From Cryobacterium soli (GTDB taxonomy: Bacteria; Actinomycetota; Actinomycetes; Actinomycetales; Microbacteriaceae): a DNA stretch of 64,000 nucleotides. The DNA lies in contig NZ_CP030033.1 in assembly GCF_003611035.1 (NCBI RefSeq), positions 3,038,001 through 3,102,000 on the forward strand, given 5' to 3'. This document shows positions 8,604 through 17,519 of the stretch, in pieces. How positions within the stretch are numbered: position 1 is the stretch's first letter; each line of letters opens with the position of its first letter. The notes under the pieces were generated by a model. That model made no database searches. It was not told where the DNA came from and was given only the letters and a program-made list of their open reading frames with translations. The position numbers and the translations under genes are program-made.

Positions 8604-9341
8604 ATGGTTTCGACCGATCTGAGTGCCGCCCGGCACGCCGCCCTGGCCAGTGAGCCACGGCGCCGGGCCCTGGCGCTGCTCAGCGACTCCGCCCTCCCGC
8701 TGGAGGTGGGCGCCGTTGCCACGGCCCTCGGGCTGCACGTCACCACGGCCCGCTTCCACCTCGAGCAACTCGAGGCCGCCGGACTCGTGGAGCGCCAGGT
8801 CGCCCGGGCCGGCCAGCGCGGCCGCCCGCGCGTGCTGTTCAGCGCGGCAGTGGTTCCAGTGCCTGCCGATGAGGCTCAACAGCAGCTCACCCAGGCCCTC
8901 GCCGCGGTGATCGGTGAGGACGCCGACGGCGGCCGCGCCCGCGCGGTCCGTGCCGGCGAACGCTGGTCGGCGCAGTACGAGACGGTCGCCGCGGCTGCCG
9001 CCGGTGCCGCATCCACACCAGGCCTCCCGGCCGCCGCCGCATCCGCCGACGACGTAACGGATGCCGCACCAGGCGCGGACCTCGTGCCGCCCTTGATGCG
9101 GGTGCTCACCGAGATCGGTTTCGAGCCCGAGCTGCGCGCCGACGAGCGCACCATCGCCTTGCCCGCCTGCCCCTTCCGGGCCGAGGCGCGAGCCAACCCC
9201 GACGTGGTCTGTTCCGTGCACCTCGGCCTCATGAAGGGCCTCGCGCGCTCCCTCGGACACGACGCCACGGGTATCCGCCTGCAGCTCTTCGTGCAGCCGA
9301 CCCTGTGCCTCGTGCATCTTCCCGCCCCCGTCGCGAACTGA
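8604..9341 (+). CDS. HTH transcriptional regulator with a C-terminal three-cysteine sensor region
   Basis: 245 residues. The N-terminal winged-helix (about 8-75; LPLEVGAVATALGLHVTTARFHLEQLEAAGLVER) is of the ArsR/DeoR-like kind used by SufR-type regulators. The C-terminal part carries C189 (ALPACPF), C203 (DVVCSVHLGLMKG) and C235 (PTLCLVHL). This spacing resembles the [4Fe-4S]-binding region of SufR-like repressors. An Ala-rich insert lies at about 128-160. An iron-sulfur or NO/redox-sensing role is inferred, not shown. It sits 45 bases after moaA and 1.3 kb before the DUF2249-NirK operon, the likely target. Confidence 0.8.
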   Translation: MVSTDLSAARHAALASEPRRRALALLSDSALPLEVGAVATALGLHVTTARFHLEQLEAAGLVERQVARAGQRGRPRVLFSAAVVPVPADEAQQQLTQALAAVIGEDADGGRARAVRAGERWSAQYETVAAAAAGAASTPGLPAAAASADDVTDAAPGADLVPPLMRVLTEIGFEPELRADERTIALPACPFRAEARANPDVVCSVHLGLMKGLARSLGHDATGIRLQLFVQPTLCLVHLPAPVAN

Positions 9342-9375
9342 GACTCAGGCCCCAGAAATCGCCCGAAAGTGGGGC

Positions 9376-10029
9376 TCAGCTCAGAGTTCGCGAGGGTTGC
9401 GGGCGGGTGGGGAGTTCTGGCAGTGCCGAGGTGCGGCGGCGGTGGGCGATCATGGCCGCGACCCGGTCGACCAGCACGCCGAGGCAGAGGGCGAGCACGA
9501 CGCCGATAGTGGCACCGAGCATCGGCTGGTCCCGGAACGCGTTGCCGGCCAGGACGCCGATGAGCACGGAGTAGACCGCCCAACAGGCTCCGGCCAGCAC
9601 AGTGAGCGGCCAGAAACGCCGGTGCGGCAGGCCGGTCGCGCCGGCCGTCATGTTCACGGCGACGCGGCCCACCGGGATGTACCGGGCCACGAGGAGCAGG
9701 CTGGCCGGACGTCGGGCGAGGCCACGGCCCGCCCGGTCGAGCGCGGCGGCGGTGCGGCGGCCGCGCATCCAACGGAACCGATCGACACCGATCCGGCGAC
9801 CCAACCAGTAGGCGATGTTGTCCCCCACGGCGGCGCCGACGGCCGCCAGCACCACGATCACCACGGGATTGGGCGTTCCTGCGCTGACACCGAGCGCGGC
9901 TGCGACCACAACGATGCTCTCGCTCGGCACCGGCGGGAAGAAGCCGTCGATCACGACCACGGCGAACACCACGAGGTAGACCCAGGGCGAGCTCACGGCA
10001 GCGAGCAGGAAGTCGGTGAGCAGGTCCAT
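9376..10029 (-). CDS. DedA family membrane protein
   Basis: 217 residues with about five membrane segments. The conserved DedA/VTT features are present: FFPPVPSES near residue 30, GDNIAYWLGRRIG, and a later ARYIPVGRVAVNMTAG segment. DedA proteins are linked to membrane lipid (undecaprenyl-phosphate or phospholipid) transport across the bilayer and to envelope homeostasis. ATG 10029 lacks a clear Shine-Dalgarno. It is convergent with the upstream regulator gene (34-base gap). Confidence 0.9.
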   Translation of the reverse strand: MDLLTDFLLAAVSSPWVYLVVFAVVVIDGFFPPVPSESIVVVAAALGVSAGTPNPVVIVVLAAVGAAVGDNIAYWLGRRIGVDRFRWMRGRRTAAALDRAGRGLARRPASLLLVARYIPVGRVAVNMTAGATGLPHRRFWPLTVLAGACWAVYSVLIGVLAGNAFRDQPMLGATIGVVLALCLGVLVDRVAAMIAHRRRTSALPELPTRPQPSRTLS

Positions 10030-10181
10030 GGGGTCGATTCGATCGGGTGCCGATGCGCGGGATGCGTTACTTCGAGGCTAGAAAATCCCTCGCGAAACGG
10101 CGTCCACCCTGGGTGCCCTGCGGGTCATCCCCGGGAATGACATCCCGGTCGCCGCCCGGCGGACCCCCGGCCGCCCGACCG

Positions 10182-10556
10182 TCAGGCGACGTAGGCCGAC
10201 ACGTCCACCTGCGTGCTGACATCCACGTAGACCTCGCCGTCGACGATGGTGAGCGGATACACCGGCACCGGTTCCGACGCCGGCAGGGTGCGCGCCCGCC
10301 CGGTGGCCAGCTCGAACCGGCCGCCGTGCGCCCAGCACTCCAGGTCGTCGCCCTCGACGAAGCCGTCCGAGAGCGAGATGTCGGCGTGCGAGCACATGTC
10401 GCCCAGCGCGAAGCAATTGCCGGCGCTGTCTTTCACCAGTGCCACCGCCACGCCGTCGACGATCACCTTGATCGCTTCGCCGAGCTCCAGCTCGGATTCC
10501 GCGCACACCCTGGTTGGCACCTGCTCCTCATTCCCGCCGTCCTCGTGGGTCGGCAT
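10182..10556 (-). CDS. Small Rieske [2Fe-2S] protein (NirD/ferredoxin-component type)
   Basis: 124 residues. The Rieske ligands are complete: C55-x-H57 (CSHADISL) and C74-xx-H77 (CWAHGG), in a small soluble all-beta domain with no signal peptide. Such proteins serve as the ferredoxin of dioxygenases, as NirD, or as electron carriers beside Suf genes. No partner oxygenase or NirB is adjacent, so the redox partner is unknown. It is divergent from the DUF2249-NirK operon across a 93-base spacer and could be co-regulated with it. Confidence 0.88.
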   Translation of the reverse strand: MPTHEDGGNEEQVPTRVCAESELELGEAIKVIVDGVAVALVKDSAGNCFALGDMCSHADISLSDGFVEGDDLECWAHGGRFELATGRARTLPASEPVPVYPLTIVDGEVYVDVSTQVDVSAYVA

Positions 10557-10584
10557 CCGTTGTCGACGTAGGTCTAACGTCCTA

Positions 10585-10634
10585 ATTGAAAGGATAGCTT
10601 TCCTCTAAAGTGGGCCCATAGGGTCGTCCGACCC
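10585..10634 (+). promoter_or_regulatory. Candidate promoter/operator of the DUF2249-nirK operon
   Basis: An inverted repeat GAAAG-gatag-CTTTC lies just upstream of a TAAAGT hexamer (10606-10611). Then follows a hairpin (GGGTCG-tc-CGACCC, 10621-10634) and GAGGAGGAACC before the ATG. This is a plausible site for the nearby HTH regulator, by position only. Confidence 0.35.
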
Positions 10635-10649
10635 ACCCGAGGAGGAACC

Positions 10650-10973
10650 ATGACCGCCGAACCGATCATCCTGTCGTCCAGCCGTCCGGGTGACGTCGAT
10701 GAGACAGCAGATCCCTCCGCCTGCGCCTGCGGCCACGAGGATGCCGAGACCATCGTGCTCGACGCCCGCACCATCCCGCACGCCATCCGTCACGCCACGA
10801 TCTTCGGCGCACTCGAGGTCATCCGGCCCGGTTTTGCCCTCGACCTGATCGCCCCGCACGACCCGCTGCCGCTGCTCGCGCAGCTCGAGCGCACCCACCC
10901 GGGCGCTTTCACAGTGTCCTATCTCGAGCGCGGCCCGGAGGCCTGGACCATCCGCCTCACCCGCGCGCAGTAA
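10650..10973 (+). CDS. DUF2249 domain protein
   Basis: 107 residues. A short N-terminus with a CACGH cysteine/histidine motif precedes a DUF2249 domain (about 38-105: VLDARTIPHAIRHATIFGALEVIRPG), a TusA-like small alpha/beta fold common beside denitrification and NO-response genes in actinobacteria. The exact biochemical role is not established. It has a strong Shine-Dalgarno (GAGGAGGAACC) and is the first gene of the nirK operon, 21 bases before the next gene. Confidence 0.82.
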   Translation: MTAEPIILSSSRPGDVDETADPSACACGHEDAETIVLDARTIPHAIRHATIFGALEVIRPGFALDLIAPHDPLPLLAQLERTHPGAFTVSYLERGPEAWTIRLTRAQ

Positions 10974-10994
10974 CGCCGCCTGCCGCGCCCGCCC

Positions 10995-12155
10995 ATGACC
11001 GCGCTCAGCCCCCTCCGTCGCACCGGCAGCGCCGCGCGCGGCACCGGCCCGGCGGCGCGGCCGCGGGTGACCGCGCGGCTCGGCTTCCTGCTACTCGGCG
11101 GCATCGCCCTGCTGGCCGGGCTGGACGGCGCCCTGCAACTCCTCGGTCTGACCGCGCCAGTCACCAGCGAGCGGCTCACCGAGGTGCACGGCCCGCTGAT
11201 GGTGTTCGGCTTCGTCGGCACCGTGGTGGTGCTCGAACGGGCCGTTGCCGTGCGCCGCGCCTGGGCCTATCTCGCTCCCGGGCTGCTCGGCGCCGGTGGC
11301 ATCGCGCTCATCTCACCGCTGCCCGTGGTCGTGGGCCAGGTCGCCCTGGTCGGCGGCTGCGTCATATTGCTGGCCATCTACGCCGAGATCTGGCGCAAGC
11401 AGGGGTCGGTCTCCACCGCGGTGCAGGTGCTCGGCGCCCTGAGCGGGCTGATGGCCACGGTCTTCTGGCTGCGCGGCATCGGCATCCCGCAGCTCGCACC
11501 GCTGCTCGTCCTCTACCTGGTGCTCACCATCGCCGGCGAACGCCTCGAACTCTCACGCATCTCGCCCACAGTGAACCGCCGGGCCGAACAGTGGATGCTG
11601 GGCATCACCCTCACCCTCAGTTTCGGCTCGGTCGTGGCCCTGGTCTGGCCCGTCGCCGGGTACCCCCTGCTGGGCGTCGGCGTGCTGGCGCTGGTGGCCT
11701 GGCTGTTCCGGCACGACATCGCCACCCGTATGGTGCGCTCCACAGGACTGCCCCGCTACATGGCCTGCTGCCTGCTGGCCGGCTACGGCTGGTTGCTGGT
11801 GGTGGGCGGCATCTGGCTGCTGCGGGGCCCGGTCTACTCCGGCCCCGCCTACGACGCCATGATGCACGCCGTGTTCCTGGGTTTCGTGATGTCGATGATC
11901 ATGGCGCACGCGCCCACGATCCTGCCCGCCGTGCTGCGCCGGCCGCTGCCCTACCGGCCGGTGATGTACCTGCCGGCGGCGCTGCTGCACGTCTCCCTGC
12001 TCACCCGGCTGCTGCTCGGCGACGCCTACGGCAGGCCGGTGCTGGTGCAGTGGGGCGGGGTGTTCAACATCGTCGCCGTGCTGCTGTTCGTGGGTGTGGC
12101 GGTCGTCTCGGTGCTGCGCGGCACCACATCCCTTCTGCGGGGGCCGCTCTCATGA
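10995..12155 (+). CDS. NnrS-like polytopic membrane protein
   Basis: 386 residues with roughly 10-12 membrane segments. The conserved histidine motifs EVHGPLMVFGFVG (about residue 56) and MMHAVFLGFVMSMIMAHAPTI (about 292) resemble the metal/heme-binding histidines of NnrS, a membrane protein that relieves nitrosative stress in denitrifiers. The start is uncertain: ATG 10995 has no Shine-Dalgarno, and an in-frame GTG lies further down before the first membrane segment. Its stop overlaps the nirK start (ATGA), so the two are translationally coupled. A role in NO handling or in copper/heme supply to NirK is inferred. Confidence 0.75.
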   Translation: MTALSPLRRTGSAARGTGPAARPRVTARLGFLLLGGIALLAGLDGALQLLGLTAPVTSERLTEVHGPLMVFGFVGTVVVLERAVAVRRAWAYLAPGLLGAGGIALISPLPVVVGQVALVGGCVILLAIYAEIWRKQGSVSTAVQVLGALSGLMATVFWLRGIGIPQLAPLLVLYLVLTIAGERLELSRISPTVNRRAEQWMLGITLTLSFGSVVALVWPVAGYPLLGVGVLALVAWLFRHDIATRMVRSTGLPRYMACCLLAGYGWLLVVGGIWLLRGPVYSGPAYDAMMHAVFLGFVMSMIMAHAPTILPAVLRRPLPYRPVMYLPAALLHVSLLTRLLLGDAYGRPVLVQWGGVFNIVAVLLFVGVAVVSVLRGTTSLLRGPLS

Positions 12156-14836
12156 AGGACAAGCTCTGGCACATCGTCTCGGGCAGCCTGGTGCCCGCCT
12201 GGCTGGCCGCCGCGGTGATCCTTACGGTGGTGCACCGCCAGCTCCCGTCGTCGGGCTGGTTGCTGGTGCACCTGGTCTTGCTGGGCGCGGTGAGCACGGC
12301 CATCCTGATCTGGAGCCAGCACTTCGCCGACACCCTGCTGCGCCGGAAGGCCCTCGGCCACCGGCTTTCGCTCGGGCTTCGCCTGAGCACGCACACTGTG
12401 GGCGCCGTGCTGGTGATGGCAGGCGTGGTGGCCGGCTGGTTCCCGCTCGTGCTGGTCGGCGGCATCCTGGTGGGGCTGAACGCCCTCGCCCATGCCGGCG
12501 TGATCGTGAGCCAGTCCCGCGGCGCACTGCCGGGCCGGTTCGCCCCGCTCGTGCGGTATTACGTCGTCAGCGCCGTGATGCTTGCGGCCGGCGTGACCCT
12601 GGGCATCCTGATGGCGCGGCTCGACGGTGGCGGCGAATCCTACGAACGCCTGTTCATCGGCCACCTCGGCCTCAACCTGCTCGGCTGGGTGGGCCTCACC
12701 GTGATCGGCACCATCGCGCTGCTCTGGCCCACCGTGCTGCACACCCGCGTCGACGGCGCCACGGTGGCCGCCGGCAGCACGCTGGCCGTGCTGACGGGTG
12801 GGCTCGGCCTCATCGCGCTCGGCTGCCTGGCCGACCTGCGCCTGGTCGTGGCGCTCGGTGTGCTCGTCTACCTGGTGGCGCTGGGCCGGGTGCTGTGGGA
12901 GGGCATCGGGCACCTGCGCCGGGCGCCCGCCGTGACGTTCGCCGCCTGGAGCCTGGGCGCGGCGCAACTCTGGTTCGCGCTGTGCACCCTCGGTTTCGGC
13001 CTGCGGGTGGCCCTCGCCCCCAGCTGGACGGCCGCGGCCGCCGGCGTCGAGACCCTGGTGCCGTATTTCGCGGTCGGCTTCGCCGCGCAGATCCTGCTCG
13101 GCGCCCTCAGCCACCTGGTGCCGGTGGTGCTCGGCGGCGGCCCTGCCGCCCTCAAGGCCACGGCGGCCGAGCTCGACCGGGCCGGCCTGTTTCGGGTCGT
13201 GGTCGTCAACGGCGCTCTGGGCCTGTCGCTGCGCCCCGTCTCCAGCACCCTCACGGTGGCACTGTCGGTGCTGGTCGTGGCCACCCTCGCGAGCTTCCTG
13301 GTGCTGTTCGCCCGGGCCCTCCGCGCCAACCGGCGGGTACGCGCGCTGCCCCTGGTGCGCGTCGCGCCCGGCGAACGGCCGACTCCGGGCGAGCGGCCGC
13401 GCAGCACCGGGCGGATGCTCGCGGCCGCGACCGCGCTGCTGCTCACGGTCACCGTGGGTATCGTGGCCGACCCGGCCTCGGTGGGCCTGTCCACGGTGTC
13501 CACCCAGGCCGCCGCAGCCGGTTCCGCCGCCGCGACCGGGCACACCACCACGGTGGCCGTGGACATGGTCGGCACCCGTTTCGTGCCTGACCGCGTCGAG
13601 GTGCCGGTGGGCGACGACCTCGTGATCACCCTCACCAACCGCGACGAGATGACCCACAACCTGGTGCTCGAGTCCGGTTTCGTCTCGGGGTCGCTCGACC
13701 CCGGCGCCACCGAGAGCGTGGCCGTGGGCGTCATCGGCGCCAGTGTGGACGGTTGGTGCTCGATCGCCGGGCACCGGCTGCTCGGTATGACGATCAGGAT
13801 CGTGGCGGTCGGCGGCAGTGATTCAGCCGCAGGCAGCGAATCGAGCGGTGGTGCGGCCGCCGACGGCGAGGACACGACGATGGACGGCATGGACGGCATG
13901 TCCGCGGATGGCGGCCACACCGGCCACGCCAGTGCGGCCGGAGCATCCGCCGCCGCCGACCTCGACCCGATGGCAGAGCCCGATGCCGGCTTCGAGGCGC
14001 GGGATGCCGCGCTGCCGCCTGCTCCAGGCGTCACCGTGCACCGCCAGACCCTGGTGGTGCGGGACCTCAAGACCGAGGTGGCACCCGGCGTGACCCAGAT
14101 GCTGTGGACCTTCAACGGCACCGCGCCCGGCCCCACCCTGCGCGGCACGGTGGGGGATGTCTTCGAGATCACCCTGGTGAACAAGGGCACGGTTGGGCAC
14201 TCCATCGATTTCCACGCCGGGGGAGTCGCCCCGGATGCCGTGATGCGCACCATCCAGCCCGGCGGGAGCCTGGTCTACACGTTCACCGCCACCCGGTCGG
14301 GCATCTGGCTCTACCACTGCTCCACCATGCCCATGTCGGTGCATATCGCCAACGGCATGTTCGGAGCCGTCATCATCGACCCGCCGGGCCTGGCCGCGGT
14401 GGACCGCGAATACCTCGTCGTGCAGTCCGAGCTCTATCTCGGCGCGCAGGGCGGCGAGGTCGACGCGCTCAAGGTTGCGGCGCAGACCCCCGACCTGGTC
14501 GTCTTCAACGGCTACGCCAACCAGTATGTCGCCCGCCCGCTCACGGCCCGCGTCGGCGAGACGGTGCGCGTCTGGGTGCTGGATGCCGGCCCCAACGTGG
14601 GCAGCGCCTTCCATGTCGTCGGCGGCCAGTTCCACACCGTCTACAAGGAGGGCGACTACGTCTTGAAAGACGGCGGCAGCACTGGCACGGGTGGGTCCCA
14701 GGTGCTCGACCTCGCCGCGGCGCAGGGCGGTTTCGTCGAGCTCACGTTCGGCCAGGCCGGACACTACCCGTTCGTCAGCCACGTCATGTCGGATGCCGAG
14801 AAGGGCGCCCGCGGCATCATCGAGGTGGTGCCGTGA
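12152..14836 (+). CDS. nirK: Membrane-fused copper nitrite reductase (TM domain + cupredoxin + NirK)
   Basis: 894 residues from ATG 12152, which overlaps the upstream stop. Domain order: about 11-12 membrane helices (1-420, NnrS-like); a hinge; a cupredoxin domain (about 466-555) with THN, WCSIAGH and GM giving type-1 copper ligands; a His/Met/Asp-rich linker with repeated MDGM; and a two-domain NirK (about 620-894). NirK ligands: type-1 copper H683, C723, H731, M736; type-2 copper H688, H722, H877. The catalytic pair corresponds to D686 and H821. It reduces nitrite to NO outside the membrane; the cupredoxin could feed electrons directly. ORF calls starting at 11591 are artefactual extensions. 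Confidence 0.92.
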   Translation: MKDKLWHIVSGSLVPAWLAAAVILTVVHRQLPSSGWLLVHLVLLGAVSTAILIWSQHFADTLLRRKALGHRLSLGLRLSTHTVGAVLVMAGVVAGWFPLVLVGGILVGLNALAHAGVIVSQSRGALPGRFAPLVRYYVVSAVMLAAGVTLGILMARLDGGGESYERLFIGHLGLNLLGWVGLTVIGTIALLWPTVLHTRVDGATVAAGSTLAVLTGGLGLIALGCLADLRLVVALGVLVYLVALGRVLWEGIGHLRRAPAVTFAAWSLGAAQLWFALCTLGFGLRVALAPSWTAAAAGVETLVPYFAVGFAAQILLGALSHLVPVVLGGGPAALKATAAELDRAGLFRVVVVNGALGLSLRPVSSTLTVALSVLVVATLASFLVLFARALRANRRVRALPLVRVAPGERPTPGERPRSTGRMLAAATALLLTVTVGIVADPASVGLSTVSTQAAAAGSAAATGHTTTVAVDMVGTRFVPDRVEVPVGDDLVITLTNRDEMTHNLVLESGFVSGSLDPGATESVAVGVIGASVDGWCSIAGHRLLGMTIRIVAVGGSDSAAGSESSGGAAADGEDTTMDGMDGMSADGGHTGHASAAGASAAADLDPMAEPDAGFEARDAALPPAPGVTVHRQTLVVRDLKTEVAPGVTQMLWTFNGTAPGPTLRGTVGDVFEITLVNKGTVGHSIDFHAGGVAPDAVMRTIQPGGSLVYTFTATRSGIWLYHCSTMPMSVHIANGMFGAVIIDPPGLAAVDREYLVVQSELYLGAQGGEVDALKVAAQTPDLVVFNGYANQYVARPLTARVGETVRVWVLDAGPNVGSAFHVVGGQFHTVYKEGDYVLKDGGSTGTGGSQVLDLAAAQGGFVELTFGQAGHYPFVSHVMSDAEKGARGIIEVVP

Positions 14837-14878
14837 GCGAGCCGGACCGCGTCGGGGTTCAGGCTCCGGGCGCGGCCA

Positions 14879-15598
14879 TCACCCGGCCGCGGAGGCGACC
14901 TCCAGCGTCGCCACCCGTGCCCGTTCGTGCCGCAGGATGCCCCACACGATCAGGGTCTGTGCCGCGAGATAGGTGACCATTATGAGGAAGTCCGCCAGGG
15001 GCAGGCTGAAATCCGGCAGGAACTTGTTCAGCGCCAGGATCGAGTCGGAGGCCACGAACAGCGCCCCGCCGACCGCGACCCAGCGGTTGCACCGGGAGGC
15101 GACCGCTGCCATGGCGCAGAGCACGGTGCCGTAGGCGATCACCGGAATCAGCAGCGCGCCGGTGCCCGGTGCGAGAAGCGCGAGCAGCACGACGAGCCAG
15201 ACCGCGTAGACGAGCGCCCACCAGCGCATCCGCTGCACGGCCAGCCGGCTGACGAAGAGCACCAGGTAGACGATGTGCGCCATCAGGAAGCAGGCGAGCC
15301 CGATGACGAACCACCGGAGGGTGATGTCGCCCAGCCAGGAGAGCGTGAGGGCGAGCGTTCCGAGCAGGATCGCGGGCGCGCGACTCTGTGGCGCGGCCCA
15401 GAGCAGCCCGATCAGCAGCGCCGGCATGAGCAGCGGCTTCGTCCACTCCACGACGCCGTCGAGCGAGAGCAGGATGGCTCCCAAGTGGATCACACCGACC
15501 ACGAGGATCGGCAGGAATGCACGGACTGGTGGCGCCGGCCGGGCCACGTCGCGGGTTTCTGGCACTGTGCTCACTTCGTCGAGGGAGGTGCGTGCCAC
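14879..15598 (-). CDS. YhhN/TMEM86-like membrane protein (lysoplasmalogenase family)
   Basis: 239 residues with about eight membrane segments. Family motifs are seen: TKPLLMP near residue 54, SWLGD near 86 and the acidic SDSILA segment near 180. Characterised relatives cleave the vinyl-ether bond of lysoplasmalogens, though bacterial substrates are largely unknown. GTG 15598 is used here; a second in-frame GTG lies 8 codons downstream. It converges on nirK with a 42-base gap that shows no hairpin. Confidence 0.82.
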   Translation of the reverse strand: MARTSLDEVSTVPETRDVARPAPPVRAFLPILVVGVIHLGAILLSLDGVVEWTKPLLMPALLIGLLWAAPQSRAPAILLGTLALTLSWLGDITLRWFVIGLACFLMAHIVYLVLFVSRLAVQRMRWWALVYAVWLVVLLALLAPGTGALLIPVIAYGTVLCAMAAVASRCNRWVAVGGALFVASDSILALNKFLPDFSLPLADFLIMVTYLAAQTLIVWGILRHERARVATLEVASAAG

Positions 15599-15704
15599 TC
15601 ACTGTAGCGACCCGGGCCCCCGACGCATGGCGGTATTTCCGGCCGGGTCGTGACGAATCCGGCCGGTTGCGCGTCACAGTAGTGGCGGCAATGGAGCCGC
15701 TGCC

Positions 15705-16475
15705 TCAGCTGCCCTGCCCTGCCTTGGATCGAGGTGGGGCCGGGGCGGTTGTGGGGTGCGGCCGGCCGAGACGGAGTAGCACGAGCCCCGTCCACACGAC
15801 CCAGACCCACTGCAGCAGTGCGCCCAGGTACAGGTCGGGCACGACGAACCGCAGCAGCTCCGCGGCCACCCCCAGCACGCCGGCGGCGACGCCGAGCCAG
15901 CCCAGGATCGAGGGGAACACGCCCCGGGTCATCGCCAGCGCGGCCACCAGAAGGCCGATGGCGGAAAGTGGACCGGTGAGCGTCAGGGTGTTGTTCTCCG
16001 CGACCACGGCCTCGGCCGCCGCCACGATGGCGGGCCGCTCGCTCGCCGCGGCCGTCACAAACCGGTCGCTCAGGGTCACCAGGATCAGCGACCCCCTGGT
16101 GGAGACGGGGATTGCCAGCGACAGCGCCCAGGGCAGCGCACCGAGCAGCCCGGCGAGCACCGCCCAACTGCGGCCCACCGGCGCCAACGCCACCCCAAGG
16201 GTGACGAAAACCAGCACCATCAGGTAGCCCGGCGCGATCCAGAGCACCTGCTCGGCGACATACACGGCCTTGTTGTCGGCGATGAACAGCAGCGTTTCCA
16301 CGCTGCCCGTGACCGGCGGCGGCGCCAGCGCGTCGAGCACCAGCGCGATCAGCAGTAGAGCCACGAACAGCAGCGCGGCCACGCCGCCCACCCGGTAGAG
16401 CGGATGCCAGGCGGCATGCCACGCCGTCGCGGCCTCCGCCGCCGTGGGAGGAGAGCGGTCAGCGCGCCAGGTCAT
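15705..16475 (-). CDS. DUF4386-like integral membrane protein
   Basis: 256 residues from ATG 16475, with about six membrane segments (VAALLFVALLLIALVLDAL first) and loops such as LFIADNKAVYVAEQ. The start overlaps the 3' end of the alpha/beta hydrolase gene by 17 bases, indicating coupled translation. The longer frame to 16787 is non-membrane and Arg/Ser-rich, a shadow. Family assignment rests on general pattern; function unknown. Confidence 0.65.
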   Translation of the reverse strand: MTWRADRSPPTAAEAATAWHAAWHPLYRVGGVAALLFVALLLIALVLDALAPPPVTGSVETLLFIADNKAVYVAEQVLWIAPGYLMVLVFVTLGVALAPVGRSWAVLAGLLGALPWALSLAIPVSTRGSLILVTLSDRFVTAAASERPAIVAAAEAVVAENNTLTLTGPLSAIGLLVAALAMTRGVFPSILGWLGVAAGVLGVAAELLRFVVPDLYLGALLQWVWVVWTGLVLLRLGRPHPTTAPAPPRSKAGQGS

Positions 16476-17412
16476 CGTGACCGGAGCGCGGTCGGGCCGA
16501 GGTGCTCGGCTGGTCTGGTCTGCCGTCGGCCGGCCGGCCGGGTGCATCAGGGGGACGTTCGGCGGTCGGCGCGCCTGCCGGGTCGTCTGCGGTCTCGTCG
16601 GGCGGGTCGATGAACGAGAGCACGTCGGAGACGAACCGCGGGTCGCTCGTCGTGGCGAGATGACCCCGGCCGGGGTAGAGAGCGAGCCGGCCGTGGGGGA
16701 TCCCCGCCGCCGTCTGCTGGAACAGCTCGGGCGAGTAGAACGCATCCCGTTCCCCGCCCACCACCAGAGTGGGCGCGGTGATCTCACCCAGCCGGCTGTA
16801 CAGCTCGAAGCCGTCCTCGGCCCGGATGGTGGTCATCAGGTCGGCGCTGGCGTGCGCGAAGTAGTTCTTGCCGAGCAGCCAGCCGATGCCGGCGAGCATC
16901 CGCTGCGAGCCGGCGCCCGATCCGAGCATCCGCATGAGTTCGGCGTAGGCGGTGCGCGGCCGGCCGTCGAGCACGTCGTCGGAGACCCTCAGCGCGGTGT
17001 CGCGGCCCTCGGTGCCCAGACGGTGTGCGGCTGACACGATAACGAGGCGTTTCACCAGGTCCGGATGATCGGCCGCAAGCTGTAAGGCCACGCTTCCGCC
17101 GGTGGACTGCCCCATCACATCGATGGGGCCGTTGAAGCGCTGCCGCATGGCGAACGAGTAGTCCGCCGCGATGTCGGCCATGGTGGCGTCGGGGTCGAGG
17201 CCCGGCCGCCGGTTGACCCACCACACCCGGCGGGTGGCGGCGAAGGGCAGCAGCATCCGGGTCTGGAATCGGCGGTCAGCACCGGTGGGCGGCTCATGGT
17301 TGGGAGTGAGGCCCGGCAGGAAGAGCAGCGGGGTGCCTGACCCGATGGAGAGGTAGGGCATCCCGCCGGGCCAGGTGCCGTGGATGCGCGGTAGCGGGGA
17401 AGGTGCTGGCAT
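16459..17412 (-). CDS. Alpha/beta hydrolase
   Basis: 317 residues from ATG 17412 (GAAGGGCA about 8 bases before it). Nucleophile elbow GQS103TGG, an acidic residue in GGERDAFYS and a histidine in GRGHLAT form the expected catalytic triad. The fold runs to about residue 265, and the last 50 residues are a Pro/Arg/Asp-rich tail of unknown purpose. The substrate cannot be named. It is upstream of, and overlaps, the DUF4386-like gene. Confidence 0.85.
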   Translation of the reverse strand: MPAPSPLPRIHGTWPGGMPYLSIGSGTPLLFLPGLTPNHEPPTGADRRFQTRMLLPFAATRRVWWVNRRPGLDPDATMADIAADYSFAMRQRFNGPIDVMGQSTGGSVALQLAADHPDLVKRLVIVSAAHRLGTEGRDTALRVSDDVLDGRPRTAYAELMRMLGSGAGSQRMLAGIGWLLGKNYFAHASADLMTTIRAEDGFELYSRLGEITAPTLVVGGERDAFYSPELFQQTAAGIPHGRLALYPGRGHLATTSDPRFVSDVLSFIDPPDETADDPAGAPTAERPPDAPGRPADGRPDQPSTSARPRSGHDDLAR

Positions 17413-17519
17413 GCGGCTGCCCTTCGCTCGGGTGCGGTCGGGCGACCGCGGGGCTGTGCGACGTAGGCGAGAGTAGCGCGGGCGGGGAGTGCGGGGGAGT
17501 GCCCCGGCCGGCCGCGGGG

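Noticed and set aside
11591..12151. Upstream extension of the nirK frame
   Set aside because: It overlaps the NnrS-like gene completely; the ATGA junction at 12152 and the membrane-protein N-terminus MKDKLWHIV mark the true start.
12026..13774. 582-residue antisense frame opposite nirK
   Set aside because: His/Gln/Gly-rich with no recognisable motif, mirroring the codon bias of the membrane domain on the other strand.
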